This document shows positions 1-7,560 of a DNA stretch of 12,676 nt, one piece after another. The position numbers and the translations under genes are program-made. The stretch comes from Beroe ovata (lineage: Eukaryota > Ctenophora > Nuda > Beroida > Beroidae). The first letter of the stretch is position 1. Each line of letters starts with the position of its first letter. Below the pieces are notes generated by a model that saw only the letters and a program-made list of their open reading frames with translations, did no database searches and had not been told where the DNA came from. The stretch is from assembly GCA_946803715.1 (NCBI GenBank), contig CAMPET010000289.1, positions 45,534 to 58,209 on the forward strand, in the 5' to 3' direction.

Positions 1-37
1 CCCTCCTCTTGATCTTCTCCCCCTCTATTTCTTCCAG

Positions 38-112
38 AAGTTGACTATTCCTCTCTTTCCCGGTTACACAGCAGCTAGCTCTCCCTTATGCAGCTTTGTA
101 TCGGCCGCGTAG
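38..112 (+). CDS. possible terminal exon of an upstream gene (weak)
   Basis: A long pyrimidine tract followed by TTCTTCCAG at 29-37 looks like a 3' splice site. Reading on in phase 0 gives 24 codons (beginning KLTIPLFPGY) and a TAG at 110-112. No AATAAA was seen soon after it, the composition is not distinctive and no family is recognised. It could equally be a pyrimidine-rich stretch with a chance ORF. Confidence 0.15.
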   Translation, partial: KLTIPLFPGYTAASSPLCSFVSAA

Positions 113-206
113 CTGGTAGCAGCTGTGAACTCGCATCACTCAGATTTTCCATCCAATCTCGAGTGAGGAACAATGTGTTTCTAACCGGGATATTGCGGTT
201 ACTATG

Positions 207-220
207 GTTACTATGGTAAC
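207..220. promoter_or_regulatory. X-box-like palindrome GTTACTATGGTAAC
   Basis: Two half-sites GTTAC and GTAAC flank a short centre, a near-perfect match to the RFX X-box consensus GTNRCC-N(0-3)-RGYAAC. A second overlapping half-site sits just left of it (GTTACTATGGTTAC at 198-211). The same motif recurs in introns further right, so it may be a dispersed repeat and not a functional enhancer. Confidence 0.4.
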
Positions 221-403
221 GGTAGAGTGGTCGCGTTCCGCCGACTGGTTTAGTCAGGCACACGTACACTCTGGATACACGTGTGTAATGTGTATCGGGG
301 GAAGGAGATTGTGCCTAGATCACCCTATCAGATCACAGGATTGTGACGCACATAGAAACTTCAGTTTCAACTTAGCTCTGCTACTCTCTCGTAACATATG
401 TAT

Positions 404-405
<2 letters not shown>

Positions 406-454
<49 letters not shown>
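406..454. repeat. (CA)n microsatellite
   Basis: About 24 uninterrupted CA dinucleotides, followed by degenerate CA-rich sequence to about 472. The open frames across it on both strands (His-Thr and Cys-Val runs) are products of the repeat and are not annotated as genes. Confidence 0.97.
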
Positions 455-459
<5 letters not shown>

Positions 460-592
460 AACGCACACACACTCCCCACACGCCCATTGTTATTGTTATG
501 ATGTATGACACATCAGATCAGTGATATAAGATCACAACTGGCTAGTGGCTATAGCTGAATTTCTCCCGTCATGTCAACTGCATTGCGATATG

Positions 593-600
593 TGACGTCA
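593..600. promoter_or_regulatory. TGACGTCA palindrome (CRE/ATF-type site)
   Basis: Exact eight-base CRE palindrome, the consensus for CREB/ATF bZIP dimers. It is about 1 kb upstream of the nearest confident start codon, so a regulatory role is only a possibility. Confidence 0.3.
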
Positions 601-824
601 TACATGGAATCCGTACCAAAACTTACGGTAACACTCGTACAGTGAGACGAATTCCGGACATTTTCACGCTACAAATCACAGGATCAGAGATATTTGGAAT
701 TTTCTCAATCATCTATGTAGTGTAATTTTGCGAGATGGAACATTTCGCGTTGAAAATAGATCCACCATTTAAAGGTGACCATTAGACACGGTATCATAAA
801 AGCACTGACACTGTAGAATGTACC

Positions 825-852
825 CAATGTATAATGTATACTGTATACATTG
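825..852. repeat. short perfect inverted repeat next to an assembly gap
   Basis: The arms CAATGTATA and TATACATTG (9 bp, perfect) flank a 10-base centre that itself contains GTATAC. A single N lies eight bases to the right at 860. The hairpin could have caused a sequencing stop there. Confidence 0.5.
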
Positions 853-859
853 CGCAGCA

Positions 860-860
860 N
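860..860. other. single ambiguous base, probable contig join or gap placeholder
   Basis: One of three isolated Ns in the window (860, 2521, 9535). At 9535 the N demonstrably marks a join between overlapping sequences, so this N may also be a scaffold placeholder and not a miscalled base. No repeated flank is visible here. Confidence 0.5.
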
Positions 861-1660
861 GTGACCTCACCACGCTTCCTCTCTTCTGTCAATATGTCCC
901 CCCTTTCGCCCCTTTTTCTCATCCCCCGATGCTCTATTCATCTCTATTCTCTCATGCTCTCATTCACTATTGTCTGGGTGTGGCCTGTTAGGGCGTGGTC
1001 ACATGGCACACACACGCACACACACACCAATCTTAGGAAAACTATCTCAGTGTCGGGTTGGGACAGGCCCCACCCCTTCCTCAACTCTGCAGCCTGCTTC
1101 AATAATTTAGATGCTAGGTCATCTCGTTTTGTTGTTGTCGACGGAGATTGATGTCACGCATTGTAAACACACACATATATCGATTGAATATAATATCTCT
1201 AGTATATCATGCTAATTGATTTGTATGAAAATTATTATGCCACCCAGCTTAATTGCAATGTTAAATATTCAATTAAAGCGCAGCTAATATATGCTTGGAA
1301 TATTGCATGTCTGAGACTATGCCACTTTATTTCAAGGTTTCCCCTTCGGTACGTCACGTTTGACACATTTCAACTATCCGAACTTCTATAGAGGTCCTTC
1401 TTCGAGGCCCCGCTCTGATTTGCCTTGACGTTTGATATTTTCGGGGCCAATTTGTCGTATTTTACCCTTTCTTCCATCTCGGAAATCTTCAATATTCGCA
1501 TTTTGATCTTACTCCCCATCGCCCCTGACACACTCTTCTAGGCCCCTCTAATCCCCACATTGGAAATATACCCTGACCTCATCCTCCCCCCTGTCAAAAT
1601 ATCCTCGTCTAACCCTATCCTCAATTCCGGTAATAGGAAGTGTATCCCACCCTGAGAACC

Positions 1661-2872
1661 ATGAAGCTGATCATGAGAATCTTGTTGTTCATCCTCGGTC
1701 TCGTGTCCTTGTCTCAGTGTAAGAGGTAAGTGCTCGTGTCAACCCCTCCTTTCTGCTTTTTTGATGAATATTCTACCAGGTTTTCAGAATTCGAATACTA
1801 TAATCTAGTGTAGATAACCACATTCCCTCACTCCCTGGCCGATTCCGCACACTTTCCCTCATCACACCCCTCCCCCTCCTGGCTGATTGCCAGCTGATAA
1901 CGGCCGATCCTGGCTGATTGCCAGCTGATAACACCCCTCCCTTCCACCAGCGTGGCATTAGTCGAATCCGAGACGGGTTTTCTCAGTGATAACAGTGATG
2001 CCAGCCTGGAGGATACAGACTACCTCAATCTGGACGAGGAGTCAATAGGTGATTCAGTGATTCACATATGCCGATCAATGCTGCCCACTCAGTCATTGCG
2101 GAACACGCAAATCTTTCTTTCCTCTCTTACAACTCTCTCAACTGATTTTCAGCTTTCCTTTTGTTTCCATTTTCTTCTTGCTAACATATCATCATCCTCC
2201 TTGTTTGCAGTTTCTGCATTCTTAACCTTCTTCCTGTTGACAATGTTCCCCGTCAAGATAACTTTTTACAGCTTTATCCTTGGTAACAATTCCTCTCCCT
2301 AAATCCATGTTCTTATCTTCTCCCTTTGGGGACTTCCCTGTCTGTGTCGATCACCGTCTATTAACATCTACCATAACACACACCAATATATATGTGTCCC
2401 TCAAATTTCATCCGATTCCCAAAAGTGATGTCGAGAGTTTTGGTTTTTGCAGCCTCGCCCAGTTATGTCAGCATCGTATTCACTGATTACATGTTACCAA
2501 ATACGTGTGTGTGTGTGTGTNGTGTGTTTGTGTGTGTGTTTGTGTTTGTGTGATTGTGCATTATGCTCATTTTCATTTCGTCATTAATTGTGTAAGCTCA
2601 ATTATTACCGCCTCTAATCGGTCGATCGTGGAATGGGTGGAGTGTGTACATGTCTGCTAAATCATCTGACTCATCACACTGACACCACTCTTTTCACACT
2701 GACACCACTTTATCACCCTGACACCACTTTATAGGACATCTACCTGGTGACACCACTTTTTTATCGCTGACACCACTTCTTTTATCGCTGACACTACTTT
2801 TGACACCACTTTACGATCGTAGGTACTGATATCAAGCTGAGTCCTAACGCCAACCCTTGGGGGAGAAAGTAG
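1661..2872 (+). CDS. small single-pass membrane protein with signal peptide and acidic ectodomain (5 exons)
   Basis: Exons inferred from consensus splice sites and matching phases: 1661-1725, 1951-2048, 2211-2282, 2453-2506 and 2823-2872, stop TAG at 2870, about 112 residues. Exon 1 encodes a signal peptide (MKLIMRILLFILGLVSLSQC) and ends at a strong GTAAGT donor. Exon 2 gives about 32 acidic residues (SDASLEDTDYLNLDEES). Exon 3 is a symmetric phase-1 exon that is almost exactly one transmembrane segment (SAFLTFFLLTMFPVKITFY) with a proline and a lysine in it. Exon 4 adds a tail with a YVSI tyrosine motif and ends inside a GT microsatellite, so its donor position is uncertain by a few bases. 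Exon 5 begins TDIKLSPNANPWGRK. The last intron contains an N at 2521, so the exon 4-5 link is the weakest join. No family is recognised. The acidic stalk plus phase-1 membrane exon resembles Ig heavy-chain membrane exons. Confidence 0.6.
1878..1932 (+). repeat. 24-bp direct repeat around the branch-point region of intron 1
   Basis: The 24-mer beginning CCTGGCTGATTGCCAG occurs at 1878-1901 and at 1909-1932, seven bases apart. Each copy ends in CTGATAAC, a good branch-point-like sequence. The second copy is followed by a pyrimidine tract and the exon 2 acceptor CCACCAG at 1944-1950, so the duplication doubles the candidate branch point. Confidence 0.8.
2505..2550. repeat. GT microsatellite with an N, at an exon border
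   Basis: A GT run interrupted by N at 2521 and continuing as GTGTTT variants. It starts exactly where exon 4 of the 1661 gene should end, offering several overlapping GTGTGT donors. Repeat-length changes here could shift the splice site. The N probably marks an assembly break. Confidence 0.85.
2680..2813 (+). repeat. TGACACCACTTT minisatellite in the last intron
   Basis: Seven copies of TGACACCACT (one with a C-to-T change) start at 2680, 2700, 2719, 2748, 2768, 2789 and 2801, spaced 12 to 29 bases, several followed by TTTTATCGC. The array lies directly before the acceptor of exon 5 (AG at 2821-2822). The same core recurs in the intron of the gene ending at 6855. Confidence 0.85.
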
Positions 2873-2914
2873 TGCGCGCGGCAGTGTGCGGCAGTCAGAC
2901 ACGTGCTATCGAGT

Positions 2915-2928
2915 GTTGTCATGGCAAC
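2915..2928. promoter_or_regulatory. X-box-like palindrome GTTGTCATGGCAAC
   Basis: One base away from the ideal RFX X-box GTTGCCATGGCAAC. It lies in the predicted 3' UTR of the upstream gene, 43 bases after its stop codon. Confidence 0.4.
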
Positions 2929-3078
2929 CGACAAAACTTAAAATTTGTTTTCAAATTATTAAATAGTGGCTGAATATATGCAGTGGATGTAGTGATTATT
3001 ATCCTAGAAATAACATTTACGAAATTTGCTTTTATCTGTGTTTCTATTTGTTTTGCTGGTATTTGTGATTTCAATGTA

Positions 3079-3084
3079 AATAAA
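3079..3084 (+). terminator. AATAAA polyadenylation signal
   Basis: Canonical hexamer about 207 bases after the TAG of the 1661-2872 gene, followed by an AT-rich then GTGTTG-containing stretch, as expected for cleavage near 3095-3110. Confidence 0.6.
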
Positions 3085-3871
3085 GATAAAATGTGTTGAA
3101 AAACTGTGCTGCCGCTGTTATCTATACTTCAGTTTCTCTTTTGCAGACTTTAGGATTCCTATGTTGAAAATCCTGTGTGTTTATCTTGGTTACTATAGAT
3201 GCACGTCTCTTTTATTATTCAAACTTTGGTATTAATTTGAATTCAATTATACTACATCATGAAATTATATGCCATGAAATTCATAATTTTGAGATTATTT
3301 CTGAATTCAGAAGTTCATTTCGAAATTTCACACTGAGAATCCCTCTCTTTCGTTTCCACTCTTATGACTCTTCCTCAATAATACCCTGCTCTTTACACAA
3401 AGGAAGAAGAGAAGTAACACACAAAGGAGGATATAATCTTGCGATGTCTGAGAGTCCTCTCATTAGAGTCCCCGGCGGCCTCTAATTCTCCCTCTCTCTA
3501 GTCCTCTATCTACTATTTGCGTCACTGAATCGATTCTCTTCACTGGACCTGTTTGCCGACTAAGGACTCGTGTCGGTATAAAGTCCTGGCTTCACAAAGT
3601 CCATTGTCCAATTCGATAATCCCAGCGTTTACAAAGTTGGGATCCTCCCATGATAAATGCGATTCCTGGGAATATACTTTCAATTTCGTATCCGCTGTGT
3701 AATTGGTGTGCTTTGTGATCATGCGGCGATGGGGTGTGCTGAGAATTGTACAGTTTGCAGCCCGCTATAACCCGCTTTGTACATCGGAATTTTGTATTTT
3801 ACCGTATTTTAGTTATGTCTTCACTATAGTAGTGACAGCTGCTATAACATAGTGTATTCCTATAAATGTGT

Positions 3872-3997
3872 AGTTGCTAGGAGAAGTGTGTTGCTAGGGA
3901 AATACCTATGTTGCTAAGGAATTATATAGACAAGTGTGTTGCTAGGGGAACTATGTCGCTATGGGAAGTCTGCTGCTATGGGAAGTTTGTTGCTAGG
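3872..3997 (+). repeat. degenerate minisatellite, GTTGCTAGGGGAA units
   Basis: About seven imperfect units of TGTGTTGCTAGGGGAA or TTGCTATGGGAAGT, spaced about 12 to 28 bases. The core resembles one arm of the X-box palindromes seen elsewhere (GTTGCTATGG), so the two repeat types may be related. Confidence 0.7.
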
Positions 3998-4072
3998 ACG
4001 GATTATGTTGCCTGAAAGTGTCATATGATAATCTATGTGACACATTCTCACTTGGCACTGACTCTATACTGA

Positions 4073-4105
4073 GAGCTATACTAGAGCTATATTAGAGCTA
4101 TACTA
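4073..4105 (+). repeat. three tandem copies of an 11-bp unit
   Basis: GAGCTATACTA repeats with period 11 starting at 4073, 4084 and 4095, with one A-for-C type change in the middle copy. Confidence 0.8.
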
Positions 4106-4277
4106 GATAAATAGCTAGTGAGTTGTGTTAAAAAGCATGCAACTTTTGTGTGACTCTACTTGTTACCACTTCTATTGTAACTGCTACCGTACAGCGTATC
4201 TCGATGATTTCCGAATCTTCTCTTTTTACTTTGCTCCTTTACAAACACTACCAACGGCTCTGTTTATAGAGTCTAAT

Positions 4278-4454
4278 GGTGTCAACGTTTGATAAGTGGC
4301 GTCAGCATCAATGTGTACTTGGTGTATGAATCAACTGGTGTCAACTGATAACTGGTGATGTCAGCTGACACCATTGTTTCTAGTTGACACCATCTCGACT
4401 ACTGCCACCTGCTGTAGCCTGGTGTCATCTCCTTTAGCGGGGTGGATGGTGTCA
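4278..4454 (+). repeat. cluster of GGTGTCA/TGACACC words
   Basis: GGTGTCA at 4278, 4337, 4421 and 4448 and its complement TGACACC at 4366 and 4385, with variants between (for example GGCGTCAGC at about 4299). The same 7-mer makes up the minisatellite at 2680-2813 and the cluster at 6859-6928. Confidence 0.6.
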
Positions 4455-4500
4455 GCGACGACTGATTATTCCTGACAGAGAGTTATCATTATTATACACA

Positions 4501-5452
4501 GATGTGTCATTATGACAACTGCCATTGTCAATTCACACTATTAATAGATATTACTTGTACATGTGTGTTTGTGCTTGCTCTGTTTGTTTGTGTGTGTGTG
4601 TGTGTGCGTGTGTGCAGTTCATGTGTGGATTGTGGACGTATTGTTCTCAGCTCAAATTGTATTGCAACGATTCAATGTGGAATGAATTCGCTCGTTTCAA
4701 GCGTTCGTTGTGTTAGCATTAGTGTCTCTTCAGTTGTCAAATATTGGATATTTCTATTGATTCCTTTGTGTATGTGTGTGTGTTCGTGTGCTTCGACACG
4801 CGTCGGTGACATTCGACTATTTCACAAATTAGTGAAATTAGGATTCAGGAGTGGAGTTGTTTTCCAGTCTATTGGAGTAGGTTATAGAATATTTGTCATG
4901 TTTAATAGCGGTGTTGTCATGGCATTGTTGTTACGGCTGTGTTGTCATGGTAATTTTGTCATGGCAACGGCATTTTTCCCCATCACTGATAACAGTGCCT
5001 ATTCTGATAGCATCTCAGCCCAAATATATCTGGCAAAGGATCAGTACATGTTTCTATAGCAACTGATGTGGAATCATGATGTAATATTTCCGGAAAACAA
5101 ACACACCCCAGTTTTTAATGATTATTGTTAGGTACACTGGAATCAGCTGATAATCTCTCATTATACATCGCATGTATACAATCTCCCCGAGCTTTTGTCT
5201 GCCGCTTGTGTTTTTGTTTGAATCTTCCTGTTTGTAATTGTTTGTGTATCAGTCTGTGTGCTCGTTTCCTTGTTTGTAAAAAGGTATTTTTCCGATGAAT
5301 TTTTATCTAGTGATATCGTCATTCATCACACTTCATCTGAACTTGCCAAGTTCCCACTTCCCGTTATTACACGTGACTCTACATAATGCGCTTTATTAGA
5401 TTAGATATCATTGTAATTGCACAATTTCAACTTGTAATATCCCGCCGCCATC
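4501..5452. other. GT-rich intergenic stretch, no supported gene
   Basis: It includes a GT microsatellite (4586-4615), further TTTGTTTG-rich sequence (5200-5280) and X-box-like half-sites at 4941-4968. A 185-codon plus-strand open frame (4502-5059) spans the GT run, with Cys-Val repeats from the microsatellite. Its remaining residues show no recognisable domain, and GT-rich DNA is poor in stop codons, so it is not called as a gene. Confidence 0.5.
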
Positions 5453-5578
5453 ATGTCCCAGGCCCCCGAGTTCAGGGTTTTCTTAGCAATTCCTATCGAC
5501 GAGTTCGATACTGGTTGTTATGGCGATGCTCCCATGGTGCGATATGCTGGTTCCCATGGTTACGTGTTTGCAATATAG
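5453..5578 (+). CDS. possible first exon, start codon in strong context
   Basis: CCGCCGCCATCATG is an excellent Kozak-like context. The frame reads MSQAPEFRVFLAIPIDEFDT and then continues 21 more codons through GGTTGTTATGG-type sequence to a TAG at 5576. The first 20 codons look protein-like, while the second half resembles the X-box repeats common in local introns. A GT donor directly after GATACTG (5516) is therefore plausible. It lies upstream of, and on the same strand as, the two-helix membrane protein at 6208-6855 and may be its first exon, but no phase-perfect join to 6208 was established. It could also be a 41-codon upstream ORF. Confidence 0.3.
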   Translation: MSQAPEFRVFLAIPIDEFDTGCYGDAPMVRYAGSHGYVFAI

Positions 5579-6207
5579 GGAAGCAATGCAAGTGCGGGTG
5601 TGCAGCTAGCACACACACAGAGAGTGCTGACACTGACGTCTATTAACCTGGAACAGCTTACATTGATTGTTAACTTCAGCCGGAATACCCCTGTGTAATA
5701 GCTACTACTACTGCTTGTACACACTGTATTCGCACTAGTTTCTCACTCTGTGAGTAGCATACACCCGGATATGGTTATTTGGAATACCAAATATTGTCAT
5801 TGCTGCACCGAATTTGGGCACAAGCCCTACCATATATGGACACTAATCATCACACTCTTCTCACGTGTTGCTTTTGTTTATGAAGTGTTTAAAACGCAAT
5901 TGTCTCATTAGTTAATGACAGTGATGTTATCTCTAACCGAGTTGTAACCAGCACAATCGTACTTTCCTTGCGTTTTATGTGCATTGTGTGTGTGTATGTG
6001 TGTGTCTGTATGTGTGTGTGTGTGTGTTTGTTTAGTGTTTATTTTCCACATGTCGCCGTTAATAAGTTCAAAATTCCGCCCCACTTGACCTAAGTGGGAC
6101 AAACGGGTCGTGATTCACATCTTCTGTTTTTATATCGTTTCCCATACTTGTGTCCGTTTCCCTGGCAACAGTAACACCATGACAGTAACCATAGCAACCA
6201 TGGCGTG
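5579..6207. other. presumed intron or 5' flank of the two-helix membrane protein gene
   Basis: No exon could be supported. It holds a GT microsatellite at 5986-6028 and, just before the coding exon, X-box half-sites (CCTGGCAACAG at about 6161, GTAACCATAGCAACCATGG at about 6186). Candidate acceptors are AG at 6184-6185, 6193-6194 and 6211-6212. Confidence 0.4.
5986..6028. repeat. GT microsatellite
   Basis: GT dinucleotides with occasional TATGTG and TCTGTA interruptions. The minus-strand frame across it gives only a Thr-His run and is not a gene. Confidence 0.95.
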
Positions 6208-6855
6208 ATGAGTGACGGTGAGAACGGTGGTGTCAGTGTTGATGATGGGGATCCCACGTGTGCTGCACGTGTCAATTGTAGCATTGACACCGAGGAAAAC
6301 ATGACTGTCGATGTTAGTATCATTGACACCACTTTGTGCTTGACACCTCTCTCTCTCTTTGCACTTGACACCACTTTCTGACAAGTCTCAATGAATTTTC
6401 ACTATTCCTTTACACCACTTTCTGTGCCTTTTACTCGAAGAACTGACCACCTTACTGAAACCACTCCCCAGGTTAAAGATCTTATCAACATCAGGAATTT
6501 TGAGAAGGCTCGCAGGGTGAAGCCGGTAAAGGAGCAGGGGGAACCTGGCTATGTGTTTCTCATGCCCTACTGCCAGGTGGTATGTATCGTAGCAACCATC
6601 CTCGCAGTTGTGTTCCTGGTGCTGGGATACCATGCTAAATCTGAAAAACGATCCGACACATTCAAATACGTGGGCTTTGCCGTGGTATTTGTGGCGATTG
6701 TGTCATTCATAGCGGTTATCTACATCAATTCGGTGAGCAGCAGCAATCTTATCGACAGTATGAGAAGTTTCAGACGATCCAAGGCAGCAAACCCACAGAT
6801 CGCCAAGCATCTGGGCAGGAAAACATCTACTGAGAGTGATGGGTCTCAGGTGTAA
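6208..6855 (+). CDS. small two-transmembrane protein with C-terminal PDZ-ligand-like motif
   Basis: Two exons are supported: 6208-6312 and 6472-6855 (stop TAA). The join is phase 0 at both sides, donor GAT|GTTAGT and acceptor CTCCCCAG|GTT, giving 162 residues if ATG 6208 is the start. That ATG may be internal, because the same frame is open upstream to about 6175 and a first exon may lie at 5453. The first exon is polar and acidic (MSDGENGGVSVDDGDP) and has NCS and NMT sequons. The second has a basic stretch (NFEKARRVKPVKEQG), helix one (VVCIVATILAVVFLVLGY), a short charged loop (HAKSEKRSDTFKY), helix two (VGFAVVFVAIVSFIAVIYI) and a basic tail (FRRSKAAN). Basic residues on both outer sides suggest a hairpin with both ends cytosolic, which would leave the sequons unused. 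The chain ends in SQV, fitting the class I PDZ ligand S/T-x-hydrophobic. The intron carries the TGACACCACTTT minisatellite. Family not recognised. Confidence 0.6.
6324..6378 (+). repeat. TGACACC minisatellite copies inside the intron
   Basis: TGACACC at 6324, 6341 and 6366, two of them in the full form TTGACACCACTTT, with a further ACACCACTTTCTG at about 6412. This is the same unit as the array at 2680-2813 in the other plus-strand gene. Confidence 0.7.
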
Positions 6856-6858
6856 ATA

Positions 6859-6928
6859 TGACACCTACTGATGACACCTGATGACTGACATGGGACACCT
6901 AATGACTGACACCTGCTAGTTGACACCT
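6859..6928 (+). repeat. TGACACCT repeats immediately after the stop codon
   Basis: TGACACCT at 6859, 6872, 6907 and 6921, plus GGGACACCT at about 6892, starting four bases after the TAA and so lying in the predicted 3' UTR. Spacing is irregular (13 to 35 bases). Confidence 0.75.
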
Positions 6929-7119
6929 TCATAGAGGTTTCAAAAACACTGCTGTTGAGATGGTAAAGTGGCTGACGCGAATTGTGCAAAGACTTGTGTC
7001 GGAGACTTTGTTTAAAATGATTTTTAGAAAAATTTATCAACTCAATAAGCGTTAAAACATTTAGTCTTTAAAATTGTCTTTGAAATAATATTAACACAAA
7101 AGAATGATAAAAAATGCCT

Positions 7120-7125
7120 ATTAAA
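7120..7125 (+). terminator. ATTAAA polyadenylation signal variant
   Basis: The commonest AATAAA variant, 265 bases after the stop of the two-helix membrane protein gene, in AT-rich sequence typical of a 3' end. No better signal was seen between 6856 and 7200. The minus-strand gene ends at 7513, so the two genes converge with about 390 bases between them. Confidence 0.4.
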
Positions 7126-7395
7126 GAATGAAATTCCCTCGATTTGTACTGGTTTTATGTTAGAAGTTAAGGTAAAAGATGTCTCTCCATACTTGTGTGA
7201 AACTCCCCACTGGCCTACTACAATGTGACTGGTCATGTTCCTGGTCACATGTTTCTCGCTATGTATCTATTTTCACATAATGTAGAACGGGGCGTTGAAT
7301 TTGGTCCAAGGACATCCCAGTCTCACTCCCTCAACAAGAATCTGGGAGATTTAGAGTTGTTATCATCCTCTCATACTATTCTCGCTACACCACTT

Positions 7396-7560
7396 ACCCC
7401 TCTTACAATTCTTGTTGCACCCCCTACTACTCCAACAATTCTTGTTGCACCCTCTACCCATGTAACGATTTTGTTACACCCCCTACCCCTCTAACAATTC
7501 TTGTTAAACCCTCTACCCATGTAACGATTTTGTTACACCCCCTACCCCGATAACAATTTT
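7396..7560. repeat. 30-bp minisatellite containing a gene's stop codon
   Basis: About five and a half units of roughly 30 bp, each with a core like AACAATTCTTGTTGCACC or AACGATTTTGTTACACC followed by CCCTACCCCTCT. Two core variants alternate in the right half, giving a 60-bp higher-order period. The 3' coding exon of the minus-strand gene runs into the right end, so its last residues (about VKIVIGVGGVTKSLHG) and its TAG come from the repeat. A 30-bp unit equals ten codons, so copy-number changes keep the frame. Confidence 0.85.

Larger units (their letters stand above)
113..1660. other. gene-free stretch upstream of the first membrane-protein gene
   Basis: No convincing exon was found on either strand. 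It contains the CA microsatellite at 406-454, a short CA run at about 1007-1027, an X-box-like palindrome at 207-220, a TGACGTCA site at 593-600, a small inverted repeat at 825-852 and a single N at 860. From about 1390 to 1640 it is pyrimidine-rich on the plus strand. The last few hundred bases probably hold the promoter and 5' UTR of the gene starting at 1661, but no TATA box or initiator could be picked out with confidence. Confidence 0.5.
3110..4500. other. intergenic stretch, repeat-rich, no supported gene
   Basis: Open frames of 102 codons (plus, 3177-3485) and 60 codons (minus, 3540-3722) occur, but no splice-consistent extension or recognisable domain was found. Visible structure is a degenerate GTTGCTAGGG minisatellite (3872-3997), an 11-bp tandem repeat (4073-4105) and scattered GGTGTCA/TGACACC words (4278-4454). 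Confidence 0.5.

Noticed and set aside
204-524. Open frames on both strands over 204-524
   Set aside because: Length comes from the CA microsatellite; the predicted peptides are His-Thr or Cys-Val repeats.
3177-3485. 102-codon plus-strand open frame
   Set aside because: AT-rich, low-complexity, begins just after the upstream gene's polyadenylation signal, with no splice sites or domain to support it.
3540-3722. 60-codon minus-strand open frame with fairly protein-like composition
   Set aside because: No start context, no splice-consistent neighbours and no recognised family. Kept only as a possible remnant.
4502-5059. 185-codon plus-strand open frame
   Set aside because: It crosses a GT microsatellite that yields Cys-Val runs. 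GT-rich DNA has few stop codons. No recognisable domain, and X-box-like repeats lie inside it.
6090-6384. Two overlapping minus-strand open frames of 84 and 94 codons
   Set aside because: They lie opposite the better-supported plus-strand exon 6208-6312, with no domain or matching splice sites of their own.
7396-7560. CRISPR-like regularly spaced repeat
   Set aside because: The units are contiguous 30-bp minisatellite copies with no unique spacers, in animal DNA.
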